From contig NZ_CP092365.1 of NCBI RefSeq assembly GCF_022370835.2, forward strand, positions 1,364,001 through 1,428,000: 64,000 bases of DNA. The letters run 5' to 3'. Of this stretch, positions 1 to 8,216 are shown piece after piece. Every line of letters starts with the position of its first letter. Position 1 is the stretch's first letter. The notes beneath the pieces are model-generated. The model searched no databases, had not been told where the DNA came from, and worked only from the letters and a program-made list of their open reading frames with translations. A program made the position numbers and the translations under genes. This stretch comes from Mycolicibacillus parakoreensis (GTDB lineage: Bacteria > Actinomycetota > Actinomycetes > Mycobacteriales > Mycobacteriaceae).

Positions 1-390
1 CGGCCGCTGCGGCTGCTGCGCGTCCCGATCGACGACTGGTCGGTGACCCTGGCGTTGGCGTTGCGGGCGTTTCCGATGCTCATCGACGAATTCCGGGTGC
101 TCTACGCCGCCCGGCGGCTGCGACCCACCCAGACGCCGAGAACGCGCCGGGAACGTCGCCGTCGGCGCGCCACCGAGGTGGTCGACCTGCTGGCCGCGGC
201 GATGACGGTGACGCTGCGCCGCGCCGACGAGATGGGCGATGCGATCACCGCACGCGGCGGCACCGGTCAGATCTCGGCGCACCCGTCGGGGCCGAAGAAG
301 GCCGACTGGTGGGCGTTGGCGATCGTGGCGACGGTCTGCGGCGCGGCGCTGGTGGCCGAGCTCACCGTCCTTTCGACCAGCAGGATGTAG
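1..390 (+). CDS. ECF transporter transmembrane (T) subunit, CbiQ family, 3' end only
   Basis: This is the C-terminal 129 residues of a gene that begins before the window. Energy-coupling-factor T subunits sit in the membrane and link a substrate-binding S subunit to two ATPases for uptake of vitamins or metals. The visible part has the cytoplasmic coupling region rich in Arg, with an ARGG signature (AITARGG, around codons 81-87) like the Ala-Arg-Gly motif that contacts the ATPase, followed by one last hydrophobic helix and a short tail. In M. tuberculosis the likely counterpart is Rv2325c. The substrate cannot be told from this fragment, and no ATPase or S subunit is visible here. Confidence 0.75.
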   Translation, partial: RPLRLLRVPIDDWSVTLALALRAFPMLIDEFRVLYAARRLRPTQTPRTRRERRRRRATEVVDLLAAAMTVTLRRADEMGDAITARGGTGQISAHPSGPKKADWWALAIVATVCGAALVAELTVLSTSRM

Positions 391-393
391 CCG

Positions 394-1731
394 TCAGCGC
401 GACCCGGCGGCGTTGGCGGCCCGCTGGGCGCGCGCCAGCGCGGTCGCCACGTCGGTGTGCCCGAGGAACATCTCGTCGAAGTACGGGCTGAGCGCGGCGA
501 AACCCGCGGCGAACCCCGCCCCGCCGGGGGCGGGGATGCGCGGGCCGTCGAGGACGGCGAAGAACGGGCCGACATCCACGCCGCGGGCCTCCCAGTGCGC
601 GAAGTACTCCCGCTGTGCGGCGATCACCGCCGGGATCGCGGTGCCGTCGAGCCCCAGGTAGCGGTTGCCCTCGCGGCTGCCCAGCCACGCCAGCACCGAA
701 CGCACCGCCTGCGGGTGGGCGGTGGCGGCGTTGGCGGCCGCGGCGATGCCGTTGGTGACGCTGACCCGGCCCGCCGGCCCGGCCGGCAGCAGCGCCACCC
801 CCCAGTCGAAGTCGGCCTGCTCGGCGACGGCGGCCAGGTTGTAGGTGCCGGATTGGAACAGCGCCATCCGGCCGGCCAGAAACCGGTTGCGGGAGAAGTC
901 GCCGTTGGTGTTGGTCGCCGAGGCCGGCGGGGCGACGTGTGCGTCGTTGATCAACCCCACCAGGTAGTCGAACGCGGTGACCGCCGCGGGGTTGTCGAAC
1001 ACGAAGGTGTCGTCGGCGCGGAACCGGCCGCCGGCCGAGCCGATGTAGTTGAGGTAGATCGCCTGCATGTCGTTGGCGGCGTTGTAGCCCCACTGCCGCA
1101 CGCGGGCCGGGTCGAAGCCGGGGCTGTCGGCGCGGCGCCCGGCGGCGTCGACGGTGAGGCGCGCCAGCAGTCGGCGCAGCGTATCGGTGTCGTCGGGGGC
1201 CCAGCGCAGCGTCGCCAGCTCGGCCGGGGCGACGCCGGCGGCGGCGAGCAGCTCGGCGTTGTAGAACACCGCGATCCCGCCGTCGGTGAGCTGCGGCACC
1301 GCCCACAGCACGCCGTGGCGGGTGAACTGCTGCACCACCGCGGGCTCCCAGTCGGGGTGCGGGTCGCCGATCGCCAGCAGCTTGCCGTTGTCGGCGTAGT
1401 CGGCGAGGTAGGCCGCCGACACCCAGAAGATGTCGTCGGCCCCGCCACCGGCGACGTCGGTGCGCAACGCGTCGAAATAGTTCGCGTAGGCGACCAGGTT
1501 GATCTGCACCTCGATGTCGGGGTGGGCGGCGGAGAACTCCCGCAGGGACCGCCGGTAGGCCTCGGCGGCGCCGGGATCCCACAACCGCAGGGTCACCACC
1601 GTGGTGCCCCGGTGCCCGCCCGGGCCCACGTCGAGCAGCACCGCGGCACCCACCAGCAGCGCCGCCAGCGCGACCACCGCACCGGCGACCACCGTGGAGA
1701 ACCGCGGCCGCGCCGCCCCGCGGGCACTCAT
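394..1731 (-). CDS. uspC: ABC transporter sugar-binding protein UspC
   Basis: Extracytoplasmic solute-binding protein of the UspABC importer, 445 aa, close to the M. tuberculosis Rv2318 length. Family work on UspC points to amino-sugar or chitosan-like glycans as ligands; I infer the same here. The ATG at 1731 overlaps the uspB stop by four bases (ATGA), which fixes the start. An N-terminal hydrophobic segment (about residues 12-35) follows a short basic stretch, but I see no lipobox cysteine, so it looks like an uncleaved anchor or ordinary signal rather than a clear lipoprotein. The body has the usual solute-binding pattern (LRLWDPG near the N terminus of the mature part). It is the last gene of the uspA-uspB-uspC operon. 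Confidence 0.88.
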   Translation of the reverse strand: MSARGAARPRFSTVVAGAVVALAALLVGAAVLLDVGPGGHRGTTVVTLRLWDPGAAEAYRRSLREFSAAHPDIEVQINLVAYANYFDALRTDVAGGGADDIFWVSAAYLADYADNGKLLAIGDPHPDWEPAVVQQFTRHGVLWAVPQLTDGGIAVFYNAELLAAAGVAPAELATLRWAPDDTDTLRRLLARLTVDAAGRRADSPGFDPARVRQWGYNAANDMQAIYLNYIGSAGGRFRADDTFVFDNPAAVTAFDYLVGLINDAHVAPPASATNTNGDFSRNRFLAGRMALFQSGTYNLAAVAEQADFDWGVALLPAGPAGRVSVTNGIAAAANAATAHPQAVRSVLAWLGSREGNRYLGLDGTAIPAVIAAQREYFAHWEARGVDVGPFFAVLDGPRIPAPGGAGFAAGFAALSPYFDEMFLGHTDVATALARAQRAANAAGSR

Positions 1732-2573
1732 TTGAGCCCCGTGACCACGATCGAGCGCACCACCTGGCGCTGGAACAGCACGAACAGCAGCACCAGCGGT
1801 GCGATCGCCACGGTGGTGGCGGCCATCACCAGCGTCCACTGGGCGTTGTACTGCGACTGCAGCCCGGCGGTGGCCACCGTGAGCACCCGCCACTTCGCCC
1901 CGCTGGTGATCACCAGCGGCCACATGAAGTTGTTCCACTGCGACACCACGGTGATCAGCGTCAACGTCACCAGGATGCCCCGGCTGGCCGGCACCACCAC
2001 ATGGATGAGCACATCGACGGTGTTCGCCCCGTCCAGGCGCGCGGCGTTGATCAGCGCGTCGGGAATGGTCCGGAAATGCTCGCGCAGCAGAAAGATCGCA
2101 TAGGGCGAGCCGAACACGAACGGCAACACCAACGCCCAGAACGTGTTGCGCAGCCCGGCCTGCGCCATCATCAGATACAGCGGCACCACGGTGACGGTGG
2201 CCGGCACCATCAGCGTGGCCAGATACGCCCAGAACAGCGTGTCACGGCCGGGAAACCGCAGCCGGGCGAACGCGTAGGCGGCCAGCACCGAGAACACCAA
2301 CTGACCCAGTGTGATCAGCGCGGTCATCACCGCGGTGACCGCCAGCGCGCGTCCGAAACCGGCACCGGCCAGATCGGTGTAGTTGGTCAGCACCGGCGGG
2401 CGCGGCCAACTCAACGGCGTGCCGGTGGCGAACTGACGCGCCGAGGTCACCGACGTCAGCAGCCCCAAGCCGAACGGCACCAGCGTGATCAACGCCCCCA
2501 CGCTCAGCGCCGCGTACACGCCGACGCGTCCGACCGCCGCCCGCGCGGCGCCGGTGCCCCTAGGTGAGGTCAT
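1728..2573 (-). CDS. uspB: ABC transporter permease UspB
   Basis: Inner-membrane permease of the UspABC carbohydrate importer, MalG-type, 281 aa with about six predicted membrane helices. A typical EAA loop (NAARLDGAN) lies near residues 190-198 and would dock the cytoplasmic ATPase. The gene overlaps uspA by 14 bases and uspC by four, so the three are translated as a coupled unit. No ABC ATPase gene lies in the operon or elsewhere in the window. As in other mycobacterial sugar importers lacking a cognate ATPase, a shared MsmK/SugC-like subunit may serve; that is inference. Confidence 0.9.
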   Translation of the reverse strand: MTSPRGTGAARAAVGRVGVYAALSVGALITLVPFGLGLLTSVTSARQFATGTPLSWPRPPVLTNYTDLAGAGFGRALAVTAVMTALITLGQLVFSVLAAYAFARLRFPGRDTLFWAYLATLMVPATVTVVPLYLMMAQAGLRNTFWALVLPFVFGSPYAIFLLREHFRTIPDALINAARLDGANTVDVLIHVVVPASRGILVTLTLITVVSQWNNFMWPLVITSGAKWRVLTVATAGLQSQYNAQWTLVMAATTVAIAPLVLLFVLFQRQVVRSIVVTGLK

Positions 2574-3444
2574 AGGAGATCCGACGCCGGAAATACAGGT
2601 GCTGGACGACGGTGACCGCGACCAGGATGACGAACAGCACCACCGACATCACCGCGGCACGGCCGATGGCGGCGGCCCCGAACGCCTCGGCGTAGATGCG
2701 GTGGGCCACCAGGTCGGTGCGCCCGGCCGGCCCTCCGCCGGTGAGCGCATAGACGGTGTCGAAGACCTGCGCGGCGCTGACCACGCCGGTCACCAGCACG
2801 AAGAACGTGGTGGGCCGCAGCATCGGCAGCGTGACCCGGACGAACCGCTGCCAACCGCTGGCCCCGTCGGTGATCGCCGCGGCGTGCACGTCGGCGGGGA
2901 TGGTCAGGATTCCGGCCAGGAAGAACAACGCCACATAGCCGACGTTGGTCCACACGATCACCGTCGAGACCACCGGCAGGGCCAGACCGGGATCGGTGAG
3001 CCATTCCACGCGGTGGCCGGCCACGGTGGCCACCGCCCCGTCGGTGGGCGCCAGCAGCCAGCGCCACAGCACCGCGATCGCCAGCGGCGCACAGATCCAC
3101 GGCAGCACATAGACGGTGCGAAACACCCCGCTGCCGGGCAACTGGCGGGCCAGCAGCCCCGCGGCCGCCAGCCCCAGCGCCGTCTGGGTGGGCACCACGA
3201 TCGCCACGAACACCGCCGTCACCGCCAGCGAATTTCCGAAGGTGGTGTCGGTGAGCACCGCGACCCAATTGTCCAGCCCGACAAACCGGATCGGTCCCAG
3301 CAGATCCCAGCGGTGCAGGCTCAGCCAGACCACCACCAGGATCGGCAGCAGCAGAAACACCGTCACCCCGAACAGGCTCGGCGCCAGCAGCGCATAGGCC
3401 AGCCCGGTGGAGCGGGCAGCCGTTGCCGAAGCGGAGCGCGACAT
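2560..3444 (-). CDS. uspA: ABC transporter permease UspA
   Basis: MalF-type permease of the UspABC importer, 294 aa (M. tuberculosis Rv2316 is about 290). I see six hydrophobic segments, the first at about residues 15-40 (LAYALLAPSLFGVTVFLLLP), and an EAA-like loop (HAAAITDGASG) about 200 residues in. The ATG at 3444 is chosen because the preceding reading frame crosses the divergent tldD start and would be non-coding. It is the first gene of uspABC and lies only 33 bp from the divergent tldD, so the promoters of both must be packed into that gap or overlap the coding starts. Confidence 0.9.
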   Translation of the reverse strand: MSRSASATAARSTGLAYALLAPSLFGVTVFLLLPILVVVWLSLHRWDLLGPIRFVGLDNWVAVLTDTTFGNSLAVTAVFVAIVVPTQTALGLAAAGLLARQLPGSGVFRTVYVLPWICAPLAIAVLWRWLLAPTDGAVATVAGHRVEWLTDPGLALPVVSTVIVWTNVGYVALFFLAGILTIPADVHAAAITDGASGWQRFVRVTLPMLRPTTFFVLVTGVVSAAQVFDTVYALTGGGPAGRTDLVAHRIYAEAFGAAAIGRAAVMSVVLFVILVAVTVVQHLYFRRRISYDLT

Positions 3445-3477
3445 AGCTGTATTAAAACCGGTGGCTACGGTGAGGGG

Positions 3478-4995
3478 GTGACTCCGCAACGCGGGATCGA
3501 CGCCGAATTCTTGGCGCTGCCCCGAACCCAGCTGGCCGACGCGGCGCTCGCCGCGGCCACCGCCGCCGGAGCCAGCCACGCCGACCTGCGTGTTCACCGC
3601 ATCACCACCGAGACCATCGCGCTGCGCGACGCCGCGCTGGAGACCGCGGTGCGCACCCGGGAGTTGGGGCTGGCGGTGCGGGTGATCGTCGACGGAACCT
3701 GGGGTTTCGCCTCGCACGCCGAGCTCACCGCGGAGGTGGCGGCCGCGACGGCGCGGCGCGCGGTGGCGGTGGCGCGCACCCTGGCCGAGCTCAACCGTGA
3801 CCCCGTCGAGTGGGCCGACGAACCGGTCTATCGCGACGTGCAGTGGGTGTCGCGCTACGACATCGACCCGTTCGACGTGCCCACCGCCGAGAAGATCGCC
3901 GTGCTCGACGACTACTCGGGTCGGCTGCTGGGCGCCGGTGTCGACCACGTCAGTGCGGCGCTGATGGCGGTCAAGGAGCAGAGCTTCTACGCCGACACCG
4001 CCGGCTCCTCGATCACCCAGCAGCGGGTGCGGCTGATGCCGGTCTGCGAGGCCACCGCCGTCGGCGACGACGGCTTCGACTCGATGCGCACGCTGGCGCC
4101 GCCGAGCGGGCGCGGCTGGGAGGCGGTGGCCGGCGACCGGATCTGGAACTGGACCGAGGAGCTCGCGCAGCTACCCGGATGGCTGGCGGAGAAGCGGGCG
4201 GCGCCGTCGGTCACCGCCGGTGCCACCGACCTGGTGATCGACCCGTCGAATCTGTGGCTGACCATCCACGAATCCATCGGGCACGCCACCGAGTACGACC
4301 GGGCCATCGGCTACGAAGCCGCCTACGCCGGCACCTCGTTCGCCACGCCGGAGCAGCTGGGGGTGCTGCGCTACGGATCGCCGGTGATGACGGTCACCGC
4401 CGACCGCACCGAGGAGTTCGGGTTGGCCACCATCGGCTACGACGACGACGGGGTCGCCGCACAGCGATGGGACCTGGTGCGCGACGGCGTCTTCGTCGGC
4501 TACCAGCTCGACCGGGTGTTCGCCCATCGCCTCCACGGTGCGGCGGCGGCCCGCTCCAACGGCTGCTCCTACGCCGATTCCCCGCACCATGTGCCGATCC
4601 AGCGGATGGCCAACGTGTCGCTGCAGCCGGGCCCGGAGGGGCTGTCGACGGCGGAGCTGATCGGCCGGGTCGATGACGGCATCTACATCGTGGGCGATCG
4701 CTCATGGTCGATCGACATGCAGCGCTACAACTTTCAATTCACCGGCCAGCGGTTCTACCGCATCCGGGGCGGCGAACTCGCCGGCCAGCTGCGCGACGTC
4801 GCCTACCAGGCCACCACCACCGATTTCTGGAACTCGATGGAGGCCGTCGGCGGTCAGGACACGTGGGTGCTCGGCGGGGCGTTCAACTGCGGCAAAGCCC
4901 AACCCGGCCAGGTGGCCGCGGTCAGCCACGGCTGCCCGTCGGCGCTGTTTCGCGGCGTCAACGTGCTCAACACCCGGGCGGAGGGCGGCCGATGA
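3478..4995 (+). CDS. tldD: TldD metalloprotease subunit
   Basis: Zinc protease subunit that acts with TldE/PmbA, cleaving unfolded or modified peptides through a fold that threads the chain into a chamber. It is 505 aa, the length of Rv2315c. The family HExxxH motif is present as HESIGH, with H264, E265 and H269. A conserved C-terminal segment (FNCGKAQPGQ) carries the cysteine that supplies the third zinc ligand in characterised TldD proteins; assigning it here is by family resemblance. The GTG at 3478 is preceded by a GAGGGG stretch and is the first start compatible with the divergent uspA. It overlaps the next gene by ATGA. Confidence 0.92.
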   Translation: MTPQRGIDAEFLALPRTQLADAALAAATAAGASHADLRVHRITTETIALRDAALETAVRTRELGLAVRVIVDGTWGFASHAELTAEVAAATARRAVAVARTLAELNRDPVEWADEPVYRDVQWVSRYDIDPFDVPTAEKIAVLDDYSGRLLGAGVDHVSAALMAVKEQSFYADTAGSSITQQRVRLMPVCEATAVGDDGFDSMRTLAPPSGRGWEAVAGDRIWNWTEELAQLPGWLAEKRAAPSVTAGATDLVIDPSNLWLTIHESIGHATEYDRAIGYEAAYAGTSFATPEQLGVLRYGSPVMTVTADRTEEFGLATIGYDDDGVAAQRWDLVRDGVFVGYQLDRVFAHRLHGAAAARSNGCSYADSPHHVPIQRMANVSLQPGPEGLSTAELIGRVDDGIYIVGDRSWSIDMQRYNFQFTGQRFYRIRGGELAGQLRDVAYQATTTDFWNSMEAVGGQDTWVLGGAFNCGKAQPGQVAAVSHGCPSALFRGVNVLNTRAEGGR

Positions 4996-6377
4996 TCCCC
5001 GCGGAGCAGGTGACCGAGACGGTGCTCGCCGAGGCGCGGCGTCTCGGCCGTGCCGACGAGACCATCGTGATCGTCACCGACCGGTCCGAGGCGTCGCTGC
5101 GGTGGGCCAACGACTCGATGACCACCAACGGCGCCTCGATCGGCCGCGACACCACCGTGATCGCGATCGTGCGCGACGCCGCCGGGGCCCGGGTGGGGTC
5201 GCTGACGACCGCCGAGGTCGACCCGGCCGCGCTGACCGGGCTGGTCGCCGCGGCGGCCGAGGCCGCCCACGGCGCCTCCCCGGCCCGCGACGCCGCACCG
5301 CTGCTCGTCGATGCCGGCACCCCGCCGGACTGGGACGCGCCGGTGCCGCAGACCGGCGCGGAGGTCTTCGGTGAGCTGGCCGCAACCCTCGGGCGCGCGT
5401 TCACCGGCGCCGCGGCGTCGCCCGCCACCCTCTACGGGTTCGCCCGCCACGAGCTGGCGACCACCTTCCTGGCCTCCTCGACCGGCCTGCGCCGGCGGTT
5501 CACCCAGCCGACCGGCACGGTCGAGATCAACGCCAAACGTGACGGCGCGTCGGCGTGGGTGGGACATTCCACCGCGGATTTCGTTGCGGTGCCCATGGAT
5601 TCGCTGCTCGACGAGCTGTCCACCCGGCTTGGCTGGGCACGGCGTGTCGTGGAGCTTCCAGCCGGACGCTACGAGACGCTGATGCCGCCCACCACCGTCG
5701 CCGACATGATGATCTACCTCGGCTGGTCGATGAGCGGGCGCGCCGCCCAGGAGGGCCGCACCGCGCTGTCGGCGCCCGGCGGGGGCACGAGGGTGGGCGA
5801 GCGGCTCACCGACCTGCCGCTGACCCTGTACTCCGATCCGGTCGCGCCCGGGCTGGGCAGCACGCCGTTCGTGGCCGCGCCCAGCTCCTCACAGACCCTG
5901 TCGGTGTTCGACAACGGGTTGGACATCACCCGCACCGACTGGATCCGTGACGGCGTGATCAGCGCGTTGGGCTACCCGCGTGCCTACGCCGCCGAATACG
6001 ACGCACCGGTCGCGGTGGCCGCGGACAACCTGCTGATGACCGGCGGCGACGCCGGCCTGCAGCAGATGATCGCCGAGACCGAACGCGGACTGCTGTTGAC
6101 CACCCTGTGGTACATCCGCGAGGTCGACCCGACCACCCTGCTGCTGACCGGCCTGACCCGCGACGGTGTGTATCTGGTCGAAGACGGCCGGGTGAGTGCG
6201 GCGGTCAACAACTTCCGCTTCAACGAGAGCCCCCTGGATCTGTTGCGCCGCGCCACCCAGGCCGGGGCACCCGCGGCGACGCTGCCCCGGGAGTGGGGCG
6301 ATTGGGCCACCCGCGCGGCGATGCCGCCGCTGCGCATCCCCGATTTCCACATGTCGTCGGTGAGCCAGGCGCAGTAG
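4992..6377 (+). CDS. tldE: TldE/PmbA partner subunit
   Basis: Second subunit of the TldD/TldE protease, 461 aa, homologous to Rv2314c. It shares the PmbA/TldA domain but lacks the HExxxH zinc motif, as expected for the non-catalytic partner. The ATG at 4992 overlaps the tldD stop (ATGA), implying translational coupling and roughly equal synthesis, which suits a heterodimer. The natural substrate in mycobacteria is unknown. In other bacteria the pair matures microcins or trims RiPP leaders, but no RiPP precursor is evident here. Confidence 0.9.
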   Translation: MIPAEQVTETVLAEARRLGRADETIVIVTDRSEASLRWANDSMTTNGASIGRDTTVIAIVRDAAGARVGSLTTAEVDPAALTGLVAAAAEAAHGASPARDAAPLLVDAGTPPDWDAPVPQTGAEVFGELAATLGRAFTGAAASPATLYGFARHELATTFLASSTGLRRRFTQPTGTVEINAKRDGASAWVGHSTADFVAVPMDSLLDELSTRLGWARRVVELPAGRYETLMPPTTVADMMIYLGWSMSGRAAQEGRTALSAPGGGTRVGERLTDLPLTLYSDPVAPGLGSTPFVAAPSSSQTLSVFDNGLDITRTDWIRDGVISALGYPRAYAAEYDAPVAVAADNLLMTGGDAGLQQMIAETERGLLLTTLWYIREVDPTTLLLTGLTRDGVYLVEDGRVSAAVNNFRFNESPLDLLRRATQAGAPAATLPREWGDWATRAAMPPLRIPDFHMSSVSQAQ

Positions 6378-6385
6378 CCGCGCGG

Positions 6386-6817
6386 CTAACTGTGCAGCGC
6401 GACGAAGTTGCGCAGGGAGCGTTCCAGGTCGCCTTTGACCGCGCGGGCCGCCGCGGCGCCGACCGGGCCGAACAGCGGCGCACCGCCGAGGTCGAGGCGC
6501 AGCCCCAGCGTCGCCCCCGCCGCGGCGGGGGCAACGGTGAACGTCAGGCTGTAGCGGGTCCCGCCCTTGCCGGCCCCGGAGAGCGCCAGTCGGGCGGGCG
6601 GATCGTATTCGGTGATCGTCCAGCGCACCCGGTTGCGCATGCCCTTGACCCCGGCGACCCCCTCGATCTGGGTTCCGGCCGTCAGCTCGGTGGGGACCTG
6701 CCCGCGCCAGGCCTCGTGCAGCACCAGCCAGTCGCCGAGCGCGGAGAGGTCCGCGATGCGCTCCCAGGCCATCGGTGCGGACATCGGCACCTCGGAGCTC
6801 AATTGCACCTTCGCCAT
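6386..6817 (-). CDS. SRPBCC (START-like) family protein
   Basis: A 143-aa protein of the polyketide cyclase/START-like ligand-binding superfamily, similar to the small Rv0854-type proteins of M. tuberculosis. Features are the N-terminal beta strand (KVQLSSEVP), a helix with aromatic and Leu residues (MAWERIADLSALGDW), a central beta sheet and a long C-terminal helix rich in Arg and Leu. These fold into a hydrophobic cavity that binds lipids or other small apolar molecules. It faces tldE tail to tail with eight bases between. Ligand and role are unknown. Confidence 0.75.
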   Translation of the reverse strand: MAKVQLSSEVPMSAPMAWERIADLSALGDWLVLHEAWRGQVPTELTAGTQIEGVAGVKGMRNRVRWTITEYDPPARLALSGAGKGGTRYSLTFTVAPAAAGATLGLRLDLGGAPLFGPVGAAAARAVKGDLERSLRNFVALHS

Positions 6818-6862
6818 CGGTCGAGGGTAGCCGTCGCGGTGCGTCGGATGGTCGCGATCGGC

Positions 6863-8152
6863 TCAGTGCCCTGCAGGTGGTTCGGCGCGGTCGACGTGTC
6901 CGAGCACCACCTGGGGGCGGGCCGGGGTCAGGTAGTCGACCGCCCAGGACGCCGCGGCCCCCAGCCGCTGCCACACCCCGGAGAGCAGCGCCGCGTGCAC
7001 CCCGAGCCAGGACAGGAACGCCAGCGGTCCCTGCACCTGCAGACGGCGCGGGCCGATCTCGGCGACCGCGGCACCGCGCCCGATCATCGCCATGATCCCC
7101 TTGTCCAGATAGCGGAACGGGGAGCGCGGCCGGCCGGCGAGGTCGGCGAGGATGTTGCGGGCGGCCCACCGCCCGGATTGCAGAGCGACCGAGCCGAGTT
7201 GGGGAAGCGGGCGGCCTGTGCGGTCGGAGATGTTGGCGCAGTCGCCGAGCACGTAGACGCCCTCGAAGCCGGGGACCGTCAGGTCGGGGTCGACGTCGAC
7301 GCGGCCGCCTCGGCCCTGCGGCAGACCCGAGTCGCTGATCAGCTGGGGGGCTTTGAGCCCACCGGCCCACACCACCACGTTGCCGGGCACCTCGGTGCCG
7401 TCTCCCAAGGTCACCCCGTCGGACCGCACCTGGGTCACCTGGACGCCCAGGCGCAGTTCGACGCCCATCTGCTGCAGCTGCTGATGCGCGTAGGCCTGCG
7501 ACTTCTCCGAGAACGGGCGCAGCACACTGGTGCCCATGTCGAGCAGGCGCACGCCGATGTTGCGGGCGAACTCCGCCGAGTAGGCCGCGGCGATCGCGGT
7601 GTGGACGTTCTCGGCGACCGCGCCGGCCAGTTCGACGCCGGTGGGTCCACCGCCGATGACGATGAGATCCAGGCTGCGTTTCATCCCGGCCGGTGAGTCG
7701 GCGTCGTCGAGATCGGCGACCATCCGGGCGCCCAGGCGCACCGCGTCGCGCAGGCTGTAGAGCGGAAAACTGTGCTCGCGGGCTCCGTCGATGCCGAAGA
7801 AGTTGGCCTCCGAGCCCAGCGCCAACACCAGCACGGTGGCCCGGCAGACCGTGCCGTCGGAGAGCGTCACCTTTTTGGCGACGGGGTCGACGGCGGTGAC
7901 CGTGTCGATGACGACCCGCACGTGGCGGTGCCGGCGGAAGATCGCGCGCAGCGGTCGGGCCACCTCCGAGGTCCCGATCTGGGCGGTCGCGACCTGGTAG
8001 AGCAGCGGCTGGAACTGGTGATAGTTGTTCTTGTCGATCAAAAGCACCCGCACGCCCTTGCGGGCCAGCCGCTGGGCGGTCGCCACCCCGGCGAAACCAC
8101 CGCCGACCACGATGACGTCCTGGGTGACTGGGGCAGCATCGACTGGGTCCAT
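6863..8152 (-). CDS. Type II NADH dehydrogenase-like flavoprotein
   Basis: Single-subunit, non-proton-pumping NADH:quinone oxidoreductase family member, 429 aa. A FAD-binding Rossmann motif (GGGFAG, residues about 16-21) is followed by the NDH-2 hallmark FQPLLYQVA. A second nucleotide-binding glycine motif (GGGPTGVE) lies mid-protein for NADH, and the C-terminal FAD contact is VYVLGDCAN. A C-terminal stretch (LAFLSWLGVHAALL) looks like the membrane-associating helix of NDH-2. It is shorter than M. tuberculosis Ndh/NdhA, so it may be a paralogue or a related NAD(P)/FAD oxidoreductase. It is divergent from htpG across 64 bp. Confidence 0.82.
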   Translation of the reverse strand: MDPVDAAPVTQDVIVVGGGFAGVATAQRLARKGVRVLLIDKNNYHQFQPLLYQVATAQIGTSEVARPLRAIFRRHRHVRVVIDTVTAVDPVAKKVTLSDGTVCRATVLVLALGSEANFFGIDGAREHSFPLYSLRDAVRLGARMVADLDDADSPAGMKRSLDLIVIGGGPTGVELAGAVAENVHTAIAAAYSAEFARNIGVRLLDMGTSVLRPFSEKSQAYAHQQLQQMGVELRLGVQVTQVRSDGVTLGDGTEVPGNVVVWAGGLKAPQLISDSGLPQGRGGRVDVDPDLTVPGFEGVYVLGDCANISDRTGRPLPQLGSVALQSGRWAARNILADLAGRPRSPFRYLDKGIMAMIGRGAAVAEIGPRRLQVQGPLAFLSWLGVHAALLSGVWQRLGAAASWAVDYLTPARPQVVLGHVDRAEPPAGH

Positions 8153-8183
8153 GCCTGCGAGGTTAGCGTGAGCGGCGCTTCGG

Positions 8184-8189
8184 TAGATT
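8184..8189 (+). promoter_or_regulatory. Candidate -10 box of htpG
   Basis: TAGATT fits the mycobacterial TANNNT -10 pattern and lies 27 bp before the htpG ATG, with a GAGAGGGG ribosome-binding stretch in between. I see no convincing -35 element and no HspR-like inverted repeat in the short ndh-htpG gap. Confidence 0.35.
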
Positions 8190-8216
8190 CGGTTGCCGGA
8201 TCGAGAGGGGAGTGCC

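Noticed and set aside
457..2103. 548-aa open frame on the plus strand
   Set aside because: It lies antisense to uspC and uspB, has His/Arg/Gly-rich composition and no domain, and is a high-GC shadow.
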